Assembly: GCA_020199905.1 (NCBI GenBank)
Contig: JAIVJS010000014.1
Span: 1 to 58,896, forward strand
Length of the DNA: 58,896 nucleotides
DNA from: Acidobacteriota bacterium
GTDB lineage: Bacteria > Acidobacteriota > Thermoanaerobaculia > UBA5066 > Gp7-AA6
Reading direction: 5' to 3'
Position numbers and translations under genes: made by a program. Shown piece after piece: positions 58,605 through 58,896 of the stretch. Positions within the stretch are counted from its first letter, which is position 1. Every line of letters begins with the position of its first letter. Under the pieces are notes generated by a model. That model had not been told where the DNA came from, searched no databases, and saw only the letters and a list, made by a program, of their open reading frames with translations.

Positions 58605-58766
58605 GTGATCATCGAAGGGCCAGGGGAGAGCTCAAGTCTCCACGCGTCGAAGAGGAGCCGCTTCGGCCGGCGAGGCGGCGAGAGTTTGGTCGTGGCGTTC
58701 AAATCTGCGCACCGCCTAACATCGCGCTGCAGCCGACGTCGCCGGCTTCGCCGCCGCCGCGGCTGA
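58605..58766 (+). CDS. Possible gene-cassette ORF running into attC
   Basis: GTG 58605 gives 53 residues ending in attC-derived basic sequence (HRLTSRCSRRRRLRRRRG). Such tails from cassette ORFs running through attC are common in integrons. There is no ribosome site and no recognised fold, so it may be chance or a decayed cassette gene. Confidence 0.25.
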   Translation: MIIEGPGESSSLHASKRSRFGRRGGESLVVAFKSAHRLTSRCSRRRRLRRRRG

Positions 58767-58783
58767 GCTTTGGGACGTTAGGC
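58714..58783 (+). repeat. attC recombination site 2 (70 bp, canonical)
   Basis: R'' GCCTAAC (58714-58720) and R' GTTAGGC (58777-58783). Inner L'' GCTGCAGCC pairs with L' GGCTGAGC, leaving one unpaired G, the extrahelical base that directs IntI to the bottom strand. The centre GACGTCGCCGGC-TTCG-CCGCCGCC forms the variable terminal hairpin. Matches the classic attC layout. Confidence 0.85.
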
Positions 58784-58798
58784 GGCCCGGTCAACGGT

Positions 58799-58816
58799 CG
58801 CGCTTGTCGAAGCGCG
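58799..58816. repeat. Inverted repeat at the start of the next cassette
   Basis: CGCGCTT (58799-58805), loop GTCG, AAGCGCG (58810-58816): perfect 7-bp stem in the non-coding leader of the last cassette. Confidence 0.4.
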
Positions 58817-58883
58817 TAAGCCAACACGCTCGCTTCCTCCGTGACAGCCTCCGGGCGGTACCATCTGAACGAAGGGATATGAC

Positions 58884-58896
58884 ATGACTAAGAAGG
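58884..58896 (+). CDS. Cassette gene, cut by window end
   Basis: ATG 58884 with GAAGGGATATGAC upstream (spaced GAAGGG), first codons MTKK. It lies 100 bases after the attC boundary, as expected for a cassette gene. Only 13 bases are visible, so nothing more can be said. Confidence 0.4.

Noticed and set aside
1-58896. rRNA or tRNA genes
   Set aside because: I found no tRNA-like cloverleaf with a T-loop or CCA-type acceptor and no rRNA sequence by eye; a tRNAscan run would be decisive.

Overview
The window is a GC-rich (clearly above 60 percent by eye), gene-dense bacterial chromosome segment. Gene content suggests a soil or sediment type Acidobacteriota lineage, possibly close to Thermoanaerobaculia. 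It includes many secreted peptidases, a PASTA-less Ser/Thr kinase fused to a PD40 propeller, a CBM9/DUF5916 outer-membrane protein, a DUF4097 solenoid behind an ECF sigma/anti-sigma pair, and an ImuA/ImuB mutasome. The lineage is inference only; there is no rRNA or other taxonomic marker in the window.

Layout. 1-14022 (+ strand except one gene): a decayed M55 aminopeptidase, an S9 peptidase, Kup potassium uptake, a small secreted protein (-), an RNB ribonuclease, three secreted metalloproteins (DUF885, M2, M48) and an AI-2E family permease. 14161-16934 (-): a translationally coupled operon of esterase, histidine phosphatase and MBL hydrolase, then a cupin. 17172-20244 (+): ECF sigma, anti-sigma and DUF4097 beta-solenoid, joined by ATGA overlaps. 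20560-21880 (-): hotdog thioesterase, YciI and a YdjM-like membrane protein. 21969-27572 (+): citrate synthase, HAD phosphatase, a shortened TauE/SafE protein, a pair of membrane proteins of the YtkA neighbourhood type, and a tiny membrane protein behind a structured leader. 27507-37073 (-): DNA polymerase IV coupled to a Ser/Thr kinase, a fused E1 dehydrogenase, FKBP, Xaa-Pro aminopeptidase and a Cys-rich secreted protein, with a ferritin-like remnant on the + strand. 37208-39012 (+): a NarL-type two-component system. 39072-45274: MDR dehydrogenase (-), gluzincin (-), DUF72 (+), secreted protein (-), BrkB (+). 45322-54198 (-): DUF5916 protein, a MacAB-like export system (two permeases, ATPase, adaptor), an alpha/beta hydrolase with its TetR repressor, and a Nudix remnant (+).

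The most interesting part is the right end. At 54603-58334 a promoter drives imuA, an N-terminally truncated imuB, an unknown 128-residue protein and an integron integrase intI. The coding regions overlap or nearly abut, which suggests one DNA-damage-type operon. intI is followed directly by attC sites (GCCTAAC...GTTAGGC) that continue to the window end. So this is a chromosomal integron whose integrase points the same way as its cassettes and appears to be transcribed with mutasome genes. intI carries a one-base frameshift near 57414.

Two patterns run through the whole window. First, several genes are internally deleted or lack their 5' end (M55, TauE/SafE, imuB, Nudix, ferritin-like). This means either real decay or assembly/consensus error, and should be settled before the integron conclusions are trusted. 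Second, intergenic spaces are full of short dispersed repeats: a REP-like palindrome in three copies, CTGA-type words at about a dozen operon edges, and GGCGGGAGG-type purine tracts. Several genes also have a -10-like hexamer only 6-13 bases before the start codon and no Shine-Dalgarno, suggesting leaderless transcripts.
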